A DNA stretch of 64,000 bases from Mucilaginibacter straminoryzae (GCF_022953055.1 NZ_JALJEJ010000007.1:124001-188000), one strand, 5' to 3'. Shown: positions 17,623 to 27,936, counted from the stretch's first letter. A program made the numbers and translations. The notes: generated by a model from the sequence alone, not told the origin.

Positions 17623-18940
17623 GCGCAATACGGTAGCTATAATATTCCTTTGCAGGATAAGTAACAATCAAAACAACCATACAGGCCACCATAATCAGCA
17701 GCCGGTAATCATAGATCGAGTAAACGGTGTTAAAAGCAACCAGCCAGCTCACGAGTGATGCCATCAGGAAGGCCACCCTGTTATCTACATTACCCTTCAG
17801 GTAATTGATAAACCCTTTAACAAGGGGCACAATAATGTATAAGGCGAATATGGCGAAGCCTATAAAGCCCAGCTCGACCATGATTTTCAGGTAACCATTC
17901 TCCGGCTGGTCAAAGAACACCAGTTGCCCGTCTTCCACCTCCAGGTATTGATCCTGCGAGTGGCGCATCACGTAATTCTGATAATTACCAGATCCGATGC
18001 CCAGGTAAGGGTGCTTTTTAGAAATATCGTAAGCTTCTTTCCAGATGCTTTGGCGGAAGGAAAGGTCCTGGCTAAAGTTTTTTGCCCTGTCGAAAACGCC
18101 GGAGTGGAAATTAACAAAGGTGACTACTAGGTAAGCGATCACCACAGCGATGATGCCATATATCCGGTATTGCCGTGCCGTCATGAGGAATACGATCACC
18201 AGCCCGACTAAGAACCCGCCAAATGCCGCCCGGCTACCTGCGAGGTTGATGCCTACGATAGCCAGCGCAAAAGCCAGGTAGTTTAGGATGTAAGTTTTTC
18301 TTGGCGAGCCTTCTTCTACAAAAAGGAAAAGGAAGCTACCCATAGCCAGGAATTGCCCGTGCGCTTGTGAGTCATAAAATACCCCCGGCCAGCGGACGAT
18401 GTGGAACACCGGATCGATGGTATTCGGGCTTAAACCGGGGTAGAAGGTGAAACTTAAACCCATGGCCACCTGCAGGGCCAGGAATATCAACGCCGCTACA
18501 TAACCCGCTTTCAGCGCCCGGATGGCCCGGTATAAAAAAGAAGGATCTTTGGCGCACTCGGTCATTAAAAAGCGACCGAATATGAAAATGGGAAGCGTTT
18601 TTAAAAAACTTAAGTAAGTATGGCCCGGAAACTCGGAAGTAAGTCCACCAAGAATAATGATGATGGACAATAAGATAAACAGGAACAAATAAAAGTTATG
18701 GTTTACCCTTAGGTTGATAGTGGTAAAATCTTTAAGAAGAAAAATTAGACAATAAAAACAAAGGAAGTCGAAAGTTTTGAAACCGCCCCAAGCTTCTATT
18801 GTAATCTTCAGATCCATTAACGGCAGCATAGCCAGGATAAAAAGCAGGCAGGATTCAACCGTATTTCCCTTGTAAAAAACATGGAGAATAAACAGCAGAA
18901 CAGTTAAACCCGGAAGTATAACTTGCAACGCGTGCGACAT
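17606..18940 (-). CDS. O-antigen ligase/polymerase family protein (Wzy-like, locus A)
   Basis: A 444-aa protein with about 12 hydrophobic segments and the large periplasmic loop of Wzy_C/WaaL proteins: AGSRAAFGGFLVG, then SFRQSIWKEAYDISKKHPYLGIGSGNYQNY and FFDQPENGYLKIMVELG. The arginine and histidine in this loop are the usual functional residues. In a locus with Wzx, Wza and Wzc it is most likely the repeat polymerase acting on the periplasmic side. It lies 42 nt downstream of the Wzc gene on the same strand. Confidence 0.87.
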   Translation of the reverse strand: MSHALQVILPGLTVLLFILHVFYKGNTVESCLLFILAMLPLMDLKITIEAWGGFKTFDFLCFYCLIFLLKDFTTINLRVNHNFYLFLFILLSIIIILGGLTSEFPGHTYLSFLKTLPIFIFGRFLMTECAKDPSFLYRAIRALKAGYVAALIFLALQVAMGLSFTFYPGLSPNTIDPVFHIVRWPGVFYDSQAHGQFLAMGSFLFLFVEEGSPRKTYILNYLAFALAIVGINLAGSRAAFGGFLVGLVIVFLMTARQYRIYGIIAVVIAYLVVTFVNFHSGVFDRAKNFSQDLSFRQSIWKEAYDISKKHPYLGIGSGNYQNYVMRHSQDQYLEVEDGQLVFFDQPENGYLKIMVELGFIGFAIFALYIIVPLVKGFINYLKGNVDNRVAFLMASLVSWLVAFNTVYSIYDYRLLIMVACMVVLIVTYPAKEYYSYRIAHEQEV

Positions 18941-18982
18941 GAATGAAATGCTCTACAGACAAAGTAAAATTTAGCAGGTTAA

Positions 18983-21400
18983 TTAAAACCTGCTAAAAAA
19001 GTGTTTAAATGATGTTTTGAATGCCGGCCGCGATTCTGCTACATAGTAGCTGCTATCGTAATTATAGCCGTAACCGAATTTCTCGCGTTTGATACCGTTG
19101 AATATCACGGTCATGTTCGGCAGTCGATCGCTTTCGTAGGTTTCGCCTGCAAATTCCAGCTCTTCTTTACCGGTATAACCCTGGCGCATAATGTATACGG
19201 ATACATCTGCAGTGCGCGCGATAATGGCTGCATCTGTAACCAGGTGCAATGGCGGGCTGTCTATGACCACGTCATCATAGCGGTAACGCAATTCATTGAT
19301 CAGTTCTACCAGCCTGTCTTTCTCCAGTAATTCAGCCGGATCAGAAGCGCGGGCCCCGCAGCCAATAATATCGAGGTTTGGTATTTCGCTATGCTGGATG
19401 ATGTTTTCTACCGGTAAATTGTAGGAAAGGAAATCCGTGATGCCCGGATGATCCAGCGAAAGACCGAACATTTTAGAAACCTTTGGCCTGCGCAGGTCCA
19501 TTTCCAGCAATACGGTTCTTCTGTTTGAAGAGGCCAGCGAAGCCGCCATGTTGGAACTTACGAAGCTTTTGCCTTCCTTAGAAATACTGGAGGTAAACAA
19601 CGTTACACGGCCTTTTGCATCCGCATGCAGATCTTCCATTTCGCCCATCAGCATACCTTTTTCAAGGTCTAATTGCACTTTGGGGTTGATCTTTTTATTC
19701 TGATGCAGGAAGTTCAGGCTGGTTCTGATCGCCCTGATCTGCTCGCTCAATAAATTGTTTTTATTGGTAGCGATAACAGTGTCTTTATCGGTCTCTTCGT
19801 AAGATAATTCACCCAATACCGGGATATTCATTGCGTCTATCTCGCGGCGGCTGGTGATCACATTGTTAAAGGTATGCCTGAAATAAAGCATCAGGAAAGG
19901 AATGCCCAATCCCATTAACAGCGCTACAGCAGCCACAACCGGTATGCGCGGCCATTTAATATCGCCGACAGAAGCCTGGTCTACAATACGTGCATCCGGA
20001 GAAGTTGATGCATAGCTTAATGCTAACTCTTCCCGTTTTTGCAGTAAGTATACATACAGGTTCTCTTTGATAGAGCTCTGTCTTTTCATATCGCCGAACT
20101 GGCGTTCCTGTACAGGAATGTCGTTAATAGATGATTGTACCTTCCTGTTAAATGCTTGTAATTGGCTTTTCGAGTTTAACAAGGACGACTTGATTCCAGC
20201 AATAGTTTCCTTCAACGAAGATTTGGTAACGGCAATCTGTTTGTTAAGAGGATCAAAAAGCGGGTTGCCTTCAGGCGTAGTTGCCAATAAAGCAGTTTTC
20301 TTCAGTTGAAGCTGAGATAAACGTTCTACAAGGCTGGTCAGCGCCGGATCATTGATGCCGATTGTTGCCGGGGCAGCTTCTCCGCTATTAGAGTTCACAT
20401 ACCTTTCAATACCGTCAATGATATTCAGCTGTACGTTAACATCGTTCAGTTTTTGATCGTTAGTTTGTGCATTTTCCAGGTAAGATTTCGTTTGCGAGCT
20501 AATATCCGCCAGACCCTGGCTGCTGCGGTAACCCTGTACTTTCTTTTCCGAACTGCTTAGTTCGCCGCTTAAAGAAGCTAAACGCGCATCGATAAATTCA
20601 ATGGTGCTTTTGGTCTTGCGTTTCTCTTCAGCAATGGCTGCTTCGTTATAAGCTTTGATCAGGCTGTTCAGAAAATCTTTACCGCGCTGAGGTACTTCGT
20701 CGGCTGTAAAAATACCGATAGTAGGGGCGGTCTTGTCCAGCAGGTGGGTATCCAGTATTTTAAGATAGTTATTGGTCACCATTTCCGGATCATCCACTTT
20801 TACCTTAATTTCCGAACCGATGTAATCCTGCAGATTATCAGTAGGCTGCAGCATCCAGCTGCCAAAAGAATTACGCAACGTTTGGTTAAACGCTAATGTT
20901 TCTTTACCGCCTTTTTTGGTAGACAGCTCAAACGAGTTTTTATCTTTAATGTGAACGGTAAAAGACTGCCCGTTCAAAGAACCTCTTTTAGTCAGGAGTA
21001 CAAATTTGAATGGTGCAGTTTCGTAAAGGTCAACAGTTTTAAGGCCGTTGCTGGTGGTATAAGTCGCCCACAGTTGCAGGTCGTTCACTACCTGGCCAAC
21101 CAGTTTTTTCGATCTCAGGATTTCAATTTCCGCTTCAGCATTTTTTGGAGAAGTGTTCATATCCAGTTCCGGCACAGGCGACCTGTCTTCCGGTGCCTTC
21201 TTCTCATCCTTCACTAGAATGGAGGCGCTAATCTCATACTCTGGATTAACAATGTGCATATAGGCATACGCCCCGACAGCAGCAAGCACCAGCCCCAGTA
21301 TAAACAGGGGCCAGTGATAAATGTATTTGGCTAAAACAGTCTTCAGGTCTGTAAACTGATTTTTGTCTGTTTTCGAGCCTTTAGAATCTCGGACGTTCAT
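18983..21400 (-). CDS. Polysaccharide co-polymerase/tyrosine autokinase (Wzc-like, locus A)
   Basis: An 805-aa protein. It has two transmembrane segments (residues ~35-52 and ~500-520) flanking a long periplasmic Wzz-type domain with coiled-coil stretches, then a cytosolic BY-kinase: Walker A SSISKEGKSFVSSN, Walker A' VLLEMDLRRP, and Walker B DDVVIDSPP. The C-terminus carries a tyrosine cluster (FGYGYNYDSSYY) for autophosphorylation. It controls chain length and export together with Wza, whose stop is 2 nt upstream. Confidence 0.93.
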   Translation of the reverse strand: MNVRDSKGSKTDKNQFTDLKTVLAKYIYHWPLFILGLVLAAVGAYAYMHIVNPEYEISASILVKDEKKAPEDRSPVPELDMNTSPKNAEAEIEILRSKKLVGQVVNDLQLWATYTTSNGLKTVDLYETAPFKFVLLTKRGSLNGQSFTVHIKDKNSFELSTKKGGKETLAFNQTLRNSFGSWMLQPTDNLQDYIGSEIKVKVDDPEMVTNNYLKILDTHLLDKTAPTIGIFTADEVPQRGKDFLNSLIKAYNEAAIAEEKRKTKSTIEFIDARLASLSGELSSSEKKVQGYRSSQGLADISSQTKSYLENAQTNDQKLNDVNVQLNIIDGIERYVNSNSGEAAPATIGINDPALTSLVERLSQLQLKKTALLATTPEGNPLFDPLNKQIAVTKSSLKETIAGIKSSLLNSKSQLQAFNRKVQSSINDIPVQERQFGDMKRQSSIKENLYVYLLQKREELALSYASTSPDARIVDQASVGDIKWPRIPVVAAVALLMGLGIPFLMLYFRHTFNNVITSRREIDAMNIPVLGELSYEETDKDTVIATNKNNLLSEQIRAIRTSLNFLHQNKKINPKVQLDLEKGMLMGEMEDLHADAKGRVTLFTSSISKEGKSFVSSNMAASLASSNRRTVLLEMDLRRPKVSKMFGLSLDHPGITDFLSYNLPVENIIQHSEIPNLDIIGCGARASDPAELLEKDRLVELINELRYRYDDVVIDSPPLHLVTDAAIIARTADVSVYIMRQGYTGKEELEFAGETYESDRLPNMTVIFNGIKREKFGYGYNYDSSYYVAESRPAFKTSFKHFFSRF

Positions 21401-21402
21401 GA

Positions 21403-22200
21403 TTAGTGATTATATACAAAGAGCGATACGGTGATGGCTACCAAAGACAATGCCGAGATAATCAAAGCGGCTTTTTGGTATCCTGTATCATTATTTTGTA
21501 GTTTCAGCTTGCTTGGCTGTACAAAAATCAGGTCGTTGCTTTTCAGGTAGAAGTATGGCGACTGGAACAGTTTCTTTGAAGTCAGATCGATTGGAACGTA
21601 AGTTCTTTTGCCGTCCATTTCGCGTACCAGGATGATATCATCACGTTTTGCAGTGATGTTTAAGTCGCCTGCAAGGCTTAACGCTTCGGTAATAGTTAAG
21701 CGTTCGCTCGGGCTGGTATAAACGTTAGGACGCATTACGTCACCCAACACCGCTACACGGAAGTTAACAATACGCACATAAACGTTTGGTTTGCTTAAAT
21801 AGGTAGCCAATTGCTGGGTCAATTGTGCCGATAATTGTTCTGTAGTTTGGCCTGATACTTTGATTTTACCAACCAGCGGCAACATCACTTCGCCGTTCTG
21901 ATCTACAGTATAACCGTAAGTAGGTTCGCTTGAGGTAGTGCCCGCATTAGGAACGTTATTGTTGAAAACGTTAGCGGCATCCTGGTTCAAACTGGTTACA
22001 CTGATGGCAACACGGTCTAAAGGCTGGATGGTGTGGAGACTAAAATTGTTGATGTCTTCAGAGCTGATGTTCGCACGGCTCAGATCCTGAAAATAGGGGA
22101 TCTTGTCGTAAGACGCACAGCCAGAAATTACAATACTAAATACAAGAAGGGTCAGAAGTATTTTGCCATACTTCATGAGAGCGGTAGCAGTTGTTTTCAT
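21403..22200 (-). CDS. Outer-membrane polysaccharide export lipoprotein (Wza-like, locus A)
   Basis: A 265-aa lipoprotein with lipobox VISGC near residue 27. It has a Poly_export domain (QPLDRVAISVTSL, GEVMLPLVGKIKVSGQT), one SLBB domain (VAVLGDVMRPNVYTSPSERLTITEALSLAGDL), and a C-terminal hydrophobic segment (ALIISALSLVAITVSLFVY). This short Bacteroidota type differs from E. coli Wza, which is longer. It forms the export channel partner for the Wzc encoded 2 nt downstream. The priming enzyme gene lies 37 nt upstream. Confidence 0.92.
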   Translation of the reverse strand: MKTTATALMKYGKILLTLLVFSIVISGCASYDKIPYFQDLSRANISSEDINNFSLHTIQPLDRVAISVTSLNQDAANVFNNNVPNAGTTSSEPTYGYTVDQNGEVMLPLVGKIKVSGQTTEQLSAQLTQQLATYLSKPNVYVRIVNFRVAVLGDVMRPNVYTSPSERLTITEALSLAGDLNITAKRDDIILVREMDGKRTYVPIDLTSKKLFQSPYFYLKSNDLIFVQPSKLKLQNNDTGYQKAALIISALSLVAITVSLFVYNH

Positions 22201-22237
22201 AGAGAGTAGAGTGTTATGTTAAACGAGATATAATATA

Positions 22238-23623
22238 TTAATAAGCATTTTTTTCACCTTTTATAATATTAATAACAGTCATAAATACGATCTTCAGATC
22301 CAGCGTCAAAGACCAATGCTCCATATACCATATGTCGTGTTCAACACGCTTTTCCATCATCCAATTCTCCCTCGTTTCCCCCCTGTAGCCATTGATCTGC
22401 GCCCAGCCGGTAATGCCCGGTTTAAGGAACTGGCGAACCATATATTTGTCTATTATCTTACTATATTGATCTGTATGGGCAATCATGTGCGGCCGCGGGC
22501 CAACTATGCTCATATACCCCAACAGTACATTGAAAAACTGCGGAAATTCATCCAAGCTTGTTTTTCTTAAAATCCTTCCGATCGGGGTAACGCGGCTATC
22601 ATTTTTGGTCGCCTGTGTCCGGTCGCTATCTTTGTTAACCGCCATGCTACGGAACTTGTAGCACCAAAACGGTTTGTTGTTTCTTCCGCTTCTAAGCTGT
22701 GCGAACAGCACCGGCCCTTTGCTTTGAAGTTTTATCAGTATTGCCAATAGGGGATATAACCAACTAAAGATGAAAACAATTACCCCCAGGCTAACTACTA
22801 TGTCAAACAACCTTTTCTTAAAACGGTTTTCGATGCTTTCAAGTGGCTCTTTTCTGGCGCATAACACCGTGAAGTTGTCCATCTTATCAAACTTGAAATT
22901 GTGTTCAAGCGCAGAGAAATCCGGAACGAACTTCAATCTTATACAATTCTTTTCGCCTTCTTCAATCAAGTCGTTTAAATCGTTCATCTTATCCGCATTT
23001 ACCGAAACGAACACTTCTTCTACACCGTAATTGGCTGCCGTGCGCAGTTGCTCGCGTGCCGAAGAGACTTCTAAAAGCCCGTCGTTATTGATAATCGGAT
23101 AATCCTGATCAAGGAAGCCAACAAACTTTAAACTGTTTTGTTTTAGCAGGTAAGAAGCCAATTTCTGGCCGCCTTCGTTCTTTCCTAATACAGCAACAGC
23201 TTTTCGCAGGTCGTAATTTTTGGTAATGACGGTAGTAACGTAAGTGCCTAAGAAACGGCTTAACAAAAATGCTAATGCCATAACCGTATAGAAGCATACC
23301 AGGAAATTGCGCGAAAACTCGTTCTGTTTGCTCATGAACAGAAACGCAAGAAAAAGGAAGATATGCAATACATAACTTCTGGCGGTGGCTTTATAAACGG
23401 CCTCAACCCGGTGAACGGTAGCATCGCTATACAGGCGATAAATTGCCGTACATAATAACCAGATGAGGTTACAGATGAGCAGGTTTGATCGTAAATAATT
23501 TTGCTCTGCAAGAAAACCGTATTTGTTGGCAATCTGCGCGCCTAACGAAAAGCAGAAGTTAACCAGAATGAGGTCGGTAAGTACCAGCGCGCATCTTAAA
23601 ACGTAAAAATAGCGAGTTTCCAT
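22238..23623 (-). CDS. Undecaprenyl-phosphate glycosyl-1-phosphate transferase (priming enzyme)
   Basis: A 461-aa protein of the WbaP/WcaJ type. It has four N-terminal spans, a Rossmann-like CoA-binding domain in the middle (AVLGKNEGGQKLASYL), a re-entrant membrane helix, and a C-terminal catalytic domain (RSGRNNKPFWCYKFRSM, RKTSLDEFPQFFNVLLG, SIVGPRP, LKPGITGWAQINGYRG). The Asp-Glu pair in SLDEFPQ is the catalytic motif. It loads the first sugar-phosphate onto undecaprenyl phosphate. It is the first gene of locus A and the only such enzyme in the window, so locus B may depend on it. Confidence 0.93.
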   Translation of the reverse strand: METRYFYVLRCALVLTDLILVNFCFSLGAQIANKYGFLAEQNYLRSNLLICNLIWLLCTAIYRLYSDATVHRVEAVYKATARSYVLHIFLFLAFLFMSKQNEFSRNFLVCFYTVMALAFLLSRFLGTYVTTVITKNYDLRKAVAVLGKNEGGQKLASYLLKQNSLKFVGFLDQDYPIINNDGLLEVSSAREQLRTAANYGVEEVFVSVNADKMNDLNDLIEEGEKNCIRLKFVPDFSALEHNFKFDKMDNFTVLCARKEPLESIENRFKKRLFDIVVSLGVIVFIFSWLYPLLAILIKLQSKGPVLFAQLRSGRNNKPFWCYKFRSMAVNKDSDRTQATKNDSRVTPIGRILRKTSLDEFPQFFNVLLGYMSIVGPRPHMIAHTDQYSKIIDKYMVRQFLKPGITGWAQINGYRGETRENWMMEKRVEHDIWYMEHWSLTLDLKIVFMTVINIIKGEKNAY

Positions 23624-23867
23624 AGGTTGTAGCTGTTGAAAAAAATAGATGATCTCCTATATCTTATATTTATAATAGATTAAATAAATAATTCTATAGT
23701 TATAAATATTTTCAAGCAGTAGACAATATGTGTGCCAAAGGAAAATTTAAATCGCTATATTAAATATTGAGCCTCGTGCTAACGAATTGAAAATTAAAAG
23801 CGTAATAAATACGTGTGAATTAAACGATACACTTTTTAACCATATGTCCCATCTCCTGAAGGCTAAA

Positions 23868-25217
23868 ATGTATGCCAGAATGAACAGCACTTTGCATACA
23901 CCGCTCTTGATTATTGTAATGCTGCTTTACGTATCGTCCGTTAGTGCGAAGAATATATATGTAAGTTCAAAAAAGGGTAATGATATCTTTGATGGGTCTC
24001 ATTATTTGAAACCGAAAAAGACTATCCAGGCTGCAGAAGAGCTTACGAAACCCGGTGACACCGTATTTGTGATGGATGGTGTTTATACCAATGATTGCGC
24101 GGCTTGTAATGTGTTAAACATTACCCGAAGCGGAAAAAAGAACAAATACATTGTGTATACCGCTATGCAGGGGCACCACCCGGTGATCAGCTTCGACGGC
24201 TGGGCCGGGTTTTTTATTACCAACGGCGCCAGCTTTGTCCAAATAAGCGGGTTTGAAGTAATAGGAGGGAATCAGAAACTGACACTATCAGCCGCATTAA
24301 AACAGCCGATGAGTTGCCAGAATAAAAAAGGTACCCCCGACCCGAAATACAACGGAAACGGAATTGTGATAGACGGTAATGGTAAGAAAATGTCTCATCA
24401 TATCATCATCAGCCAGAACACTGTTCATGATTGTCCGGGAGGAGGGATCGGTGCTTCCCATGCCGATTATGTGACGGTAGAAGGTAACCTGATCTATAAT
24501 ACCAGCTGGTATTCTGTATTTGGCAACAGCGGTATTTCTTTTTACCAGTTCTATAATTCTGATAACGGAAAGGGTTATCACAACATTATTAGGGCGAACA
24601 AATGTTACAACAATAAGTCACTGGTGCCATGGTTTAAAAACTGCGAAATTATGGATGGCAACGGTATCATTGTGGATGATTTCCGTAGCCGGCAGAACGG
24701 TTCGAAACTGGGCAACTATCGCGGCCGTACCCTGATTGAAAATAACATCTGCTGGTACAATGGCGGTACGGGTATACACACATTCCAAAGCGACCATGTA
24801 GACATTATTAACAATACGGCTTACTGTAACTCGCAGGATAAACATTTGAATGCCGGCCAGATCCTTTCCGGCCTGGGGAATGACAACCGTATTGTGGGTA
24901 ACATCCTGGTGTCTGATGGTGATAACATTATCAACTCTAATTATTACAACACCAATTTCACCTACGAAAATAACCTGCACTTTAATTTAAGCACACCCGG
25001 TAAAGAGGTTGTAAATGTAACCAGCAAAACATGCATTGCCGGTACAGATCCCGATTTTGTGATGCCTGCTAATAGCCTCAAAGCAGATTTTCATCTTAAA
25101 CCAAACAGCCCCGCTAATCACAAAGCGAATACGGTGCTGCATCCGGGTGTTGATTTTGATGGCAGGCCCCGTCCCGATGGTAAAGCTTGCAGTATGGGAG
25201 CCTTTGAAATACAGTGA
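23868..25217 (+). CDS. Secreted right-handed parallel beta-helix protein
   Basis: About 449 aa. Several in-frame starts exist upstream (TTG 23787, ATG 23844); ATG 23868 is preceded by AAGG at good spacing and gives a proper signal peptide (LLIIVMLLYVSSVSA). The mature part opens KNIYVSSKKGNDIFDG and DTVFVMDGVYTND, then repeated beta-helix turns (NTVHDCPGGGIGASHADYV, NNICWYNGGTGIHTF, NNTAYCNS) and a C-terminal DFDGRPRPDGKACSMGAFE end common to these proteins. It is divergent from locus A. A role in modifying or binding the exopolysaccharide is inferred from context only. Confidence 0.8.
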   Translation: MYARMNSTLHTPLLIIVMLLYVSSVSAKNIYVSSKKGNDIFDGSHYLKPKKTIQAAEELTKPGDTVFVMDGVYTNDCAACNVLNITRSGKKNKYIVYTAMQGHHPVISFDGWAGFFITNGASFVQISGFEVIGGNQKLTLSAALKQPMSCQNKKGTPDPKYNGNGIVIDGNGKKMSHHIIISQNTVHDCPGGGIGASHADYVTVEGNLIYNTSWYSVFGNSGISFYQFYNSDNGKGYHNIIRANKCYNNKSLVPWFKNCEIMDGNGIIVDDFRSRQNGSKLGNYRGRTLIENNICWYNGGTGIHTFQSDHVDIINNTAYCNSQDKHLNAGQILSGLGNDNRIVGNILVSDGDNIINSNYYNTNFTYENNLHFNLSTPGKEVVNVTSKTCIAGTDPDFVMPANSLKADFHLKPNSPANHKANTVLHPGVDFDGRPRPDGKACSMGAFEIQ

Positions 25218-25370
25218 GTTAATTTTATGTAGAATATATTTACATAAAAGAAAATATTTTTTAAAACCCTCAGAATAAAAACGCGTTTTACGAATTGATA
25301 AAAGGTTAAAACTATAGCCTTTCTGTTAATTTTTTATCTAACTCACTGAAAAACGAAAATATTTTCTGTC

Positions 25371-26111
25371 ATGAAGCTCAAAGTCTACTTGCTGTTTGCA
25401 ATACTTATTGTTTTTGCTGTGCCGGTTTGTAAGGCGCAATATGTCGCCCTGGGAGTGCGTGGGGGTGTTAATAGTCGCAATTTTACCAACGGTGAAGGTA
25501 TTAGTAAATTTTTAGCGGGTGATACCCGTTTGAATACCGGACCAACCGGGGCTATATTTCTAGAGTTTAAGTATAGCAAGATGTTTTCTTTGCAGCCTAT
25601 GCTGGAATTGTCATCTCAGGGAACCAAAAGCGGTGTGTTTTCTACCGGTTATCCTTCAAATTATTACAACTTCAGGAAAAGTGCAGAGCTTAATTATCTG
25701 ATGTTGCCTGTACTGGCAAAGTTTGGTGTGAATTTAACCCCACGCTCGCGATACCGAATATACACTTCGGTTGGTCCGTACGTAAGTCTACTAACTTCTG
25801 CCCGACAGTATTATACCGCCACCCAATATTTTAATTACGATGGTGTTAATTATTACAAATCGCAAACCTATGCTGCGGATATCCGCCCGGACCTCCACCG
25901 GGTAAATGGCGGTATCGAAGGCAACGTTGGGTTGATGTATACTGTTGCCAATACATCTCTTTTTGTAGAAGGTGGGGGTAATTACGGATTATTTAATGTT
26001 CAGAAGCGCGGCGAGTACCGCAATACCGGTGCAGCCACCATTGCTATTGGTATCAGCTACTGGTTCCAGCAATTAGACTACCGGCGCGCGGATCACTTTA
26101 TGTCCCTTTAA
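25371..26111 (+). CDS. Outer-membrane beta-barrel protein
   Basis: A 246-aa protein with a signal peptide ending VCKAQ and then alternating amphipathic strands (GVRGGVNSRNF, SLQPMLELSSQG, YLMLPVLAKFGV, SVGPYVSLL, GIEGNVGLMY, LFVEGGGNYGLF, ISYWF). This is the PorT/OMP_b-brl type of small barrel widespread in Bacteroidota. It follows the beta-helix gene after 153 bp and ends at a strong terminator. No specific function can be assigned. Confidence 0.82.
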   Translation: MKLKVYLLFAILIVFAVPVCKAQYVALGVRGGVNSRNFTNGEGISKFLAGDTRLNTGPTGAIFLEFKYSKMFSLQPMLELSSQGTKSGVFSTGYPSNYYNFRKSAELNYLMLPVLAKFGVNLTPRSRYRIYTSVGPYVSLLTSARQYYTATQYFNYDGVNYYKSQTYAADIRPDLHRVNGGIEGNVGLMYTVANTSLFVEGGGNYGLFNVQKRGEYRNTGAATIAIGISYWFQQLDYRRADHFMSL

Positions 26112-26130
26112 AAAACGAACTGATATAAAA

Positions 26131-26170
26131 GAAACGCCTTCCGTTATTATCGTGAAGGCGTTTCTTTTTT
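26131..26170 (+). terminator. Intrinsic terminator
   Basis: A perfect 11-bp stem (GAAACGCCTTC with its complement), 12-nt loop and a run of T. It serves the barrel gene and, since the stem is flanked by A residues on the left, possibly also the convergent lipoprotein gene. Confidence 0.88.
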
Positions 26171-26189
26171 GGGATTAATGTTAGTTTGA

Positions 26190-27737
26190 TTATTTATAAG
26201 TAATAATCGAAGCAGGAAGAATAGAAGCATCGGCCCCGTCGCCCCATTTGTTATCAGTATCCCAGCCGTCAGGCTTGTCGGCATTGTTAGATAACCAAAC
26301 CGGATTAAGGTAATTGTTAGAATTATAGAACTTTACTTTATTACCCTTTACCTTGCTGTTTGATACCTTGTGGCCGCCAATACTGTTCACATATATCCCC
26401 ACGTTGGTGAAATACTGCTGTTTACCGAATATCACATTATTGATCAATTGGTTATTAGATCCACCGGCGATAGCCATACCGTATTGCCCCGGGTTAACCA
26501 GGATGTTATTCATGGCTACCTGATTCGATCCGCCCAAATCACCTAACATAATGCCGCCACCACTGGCGCTCGGGCCGCCGCCTCTGATCCAGTTGCCGTT
26601 TACGGTAATCGGGCTGGAAGGGGTGCCGTTACTTTGATATAAACTGATTCCGTCTTCGGGGTTACTTGCGCCAAAAACGTTCTCGCCTTTATTATAGCTG
26701 ATGGAATTTCCTGAGCCGTTCACATTATTAAATTGGACAAACTGTCCGCGGGGGAAAGGTCCTTTCATGTTCAGGAACTGATTGTTATTTACAACTATAC
26801 CACCCTGCACTGCCTGGTCTACATACACGCCGGTACTTACATTGGTAAAGAAATTATAATCAACCGTAATATTGCGGCAGTTGTGCAGGTAAACACCCAC
26901 GTCTGACGAATTGTACAACTTACAATTGGTGATGCGGATATTATAGCAGTCGATCAGGCTGATGGCGGGCTGATTTCCGCCTGCAATAGCTTTGCCGCTA
27001 ATGGTCATGTCGTGTACGTTACGTAAAGTAACTACGCCTGAAGCAGTATAGGTAGGAGCGGAGGATGCCGGAGCAGCGGCTGGTGCACTATAAGCAGCAA
27101 AGCGCGAACTTGCGATTGGTGTTTCGGTCACGTTGTTGGGCATGGTCCACTGTACAGAAACGTGTCCGTCGCCGCCGCCCTGTTTTTGTAACACCTCAAT
27201 GTAGTATTTCTGCCCAGCTTGTAGTTTTATCTGAGCAGACTTTTGAGAGGCGTATTTTGTAAACTCGCGAAAATTGGTCCAGCTGAGTAAACCGGCAATT
27301 TTTACTTTTTTTGAAGGATCCGTATCTGTTGAAAGATAAAGATCTACTGCATCATCACCAGCTACCGCAAATGTGTAGTTACCTGTATAGGGGGCTGTAA
27401 TATAAGCACTTAACCTGCGGCCGTAATTCGGCGTACTGCTTGAAGCTTTCTCAAGGGTGGTGATACTGCTTTTTGAACCAGACGGATTAGAAACAGGCAC
27501 CTGTGCCACATCATTTCCTGAAACGTTACTCCATTCTTCACATACCACACCTGCTGGCATGATGCTTGCATTAGTGTTTGCGTTCGCCTCTACTGCTAAA
27601 GATTTTGCAGAAATGGTGGCAACGGCGCTTTCGGGTGCAAGTTCTTCTTTCTGGCATGAACTGATAAATGGAAGCAGCGCTGTAAGGGACGTTAATAATA
27701 ACATGTAGTTACTCCTTTTGGTCTTTTTAATGATCAT
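26190..27737 (-). CDS. PA14-domain/parallel beta-helix lipoprotein
   Basis: A 515-aa protein with lipobox FISSC near residue 28, so probably membrane-anchored or surface-exposed. Residues ~85-215 resemble a PA14 carbohydrate-binding sandwich (RLSAYITAPYTGNYTFAVAGDDAVDLYLS, AGQKYYIEVLQKQGGGDGHVSVQW). Residues ~230-490 form a right-handed beta-helix with asparagine-rich turns (CRNITVDYNFFTNVSTGVYVD, NNQLINNVIFGKQ). The two-domain plan suggests binding and processing of a glycan. It lies between the two exopolysaccharide loci and is divergent from gmd. No catalytic residues are recognised. Confidence 0.82.
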   Translation of the reverse strand: MIIKKTKRSNYMLLLTSLTALLPFISSCQKEELAPESAVATISAKSLAVEANANTNASIMPAGVVCEEWSNVSGNDVAQVPVSNPSGSKSSITTLEKASSSTPNYGRRLSAYITAPYTGNYTFAVAGDDAVDLYLSTDTDPSKKVKIAGLLSWTNFREFTKYASQKSAQIKLQAGQKYYIEVLQKQGGGDGHVSVQWTMPNNVTETPIASSRFAAYSAPAAAPASSAPTYTASGVVTLRNVHDMTISGKAIAGGNQPAISLIDCYNIRITNCKLYNSSDVGVYLHNCRNITVDYNFFTNVSTGVYVDQAVQGGIVVNNNQFLNMKGPFPRGQFVQFNNVNGSGNSISYNKGENVFGASNPEDGISLYQSNGTPSSPITVNGNWIRGGGPSASGGGIMLGDLGGSNQVAMNNILVNPGQYGMAIAGGSNNQLINNVIFGKQQYFTNVGIYVNSIGGHKVSNSKVKGNKVKFYNSNNYLNPVWLSNNADKPDGWDTDNKWGDGADASILPASIITYK

Positions 27738-27936
27738 TAGTGGGTTTTTGTTTCGATTATTAACCTGTGTGTGAGTTTGCTCTTGACCGGAAAATACTAC
27801 AATTAGCTTCGGGAAAACGTAATTAAAGCCAATAATATTAACTATTGGTAATTAAATACGGCTTAAAAGTAAAAATAATTACTCTATAAATAAAACATTT
27901 TGGTAAAAAAGTAATTCTAATACCAAAATTCACCTC

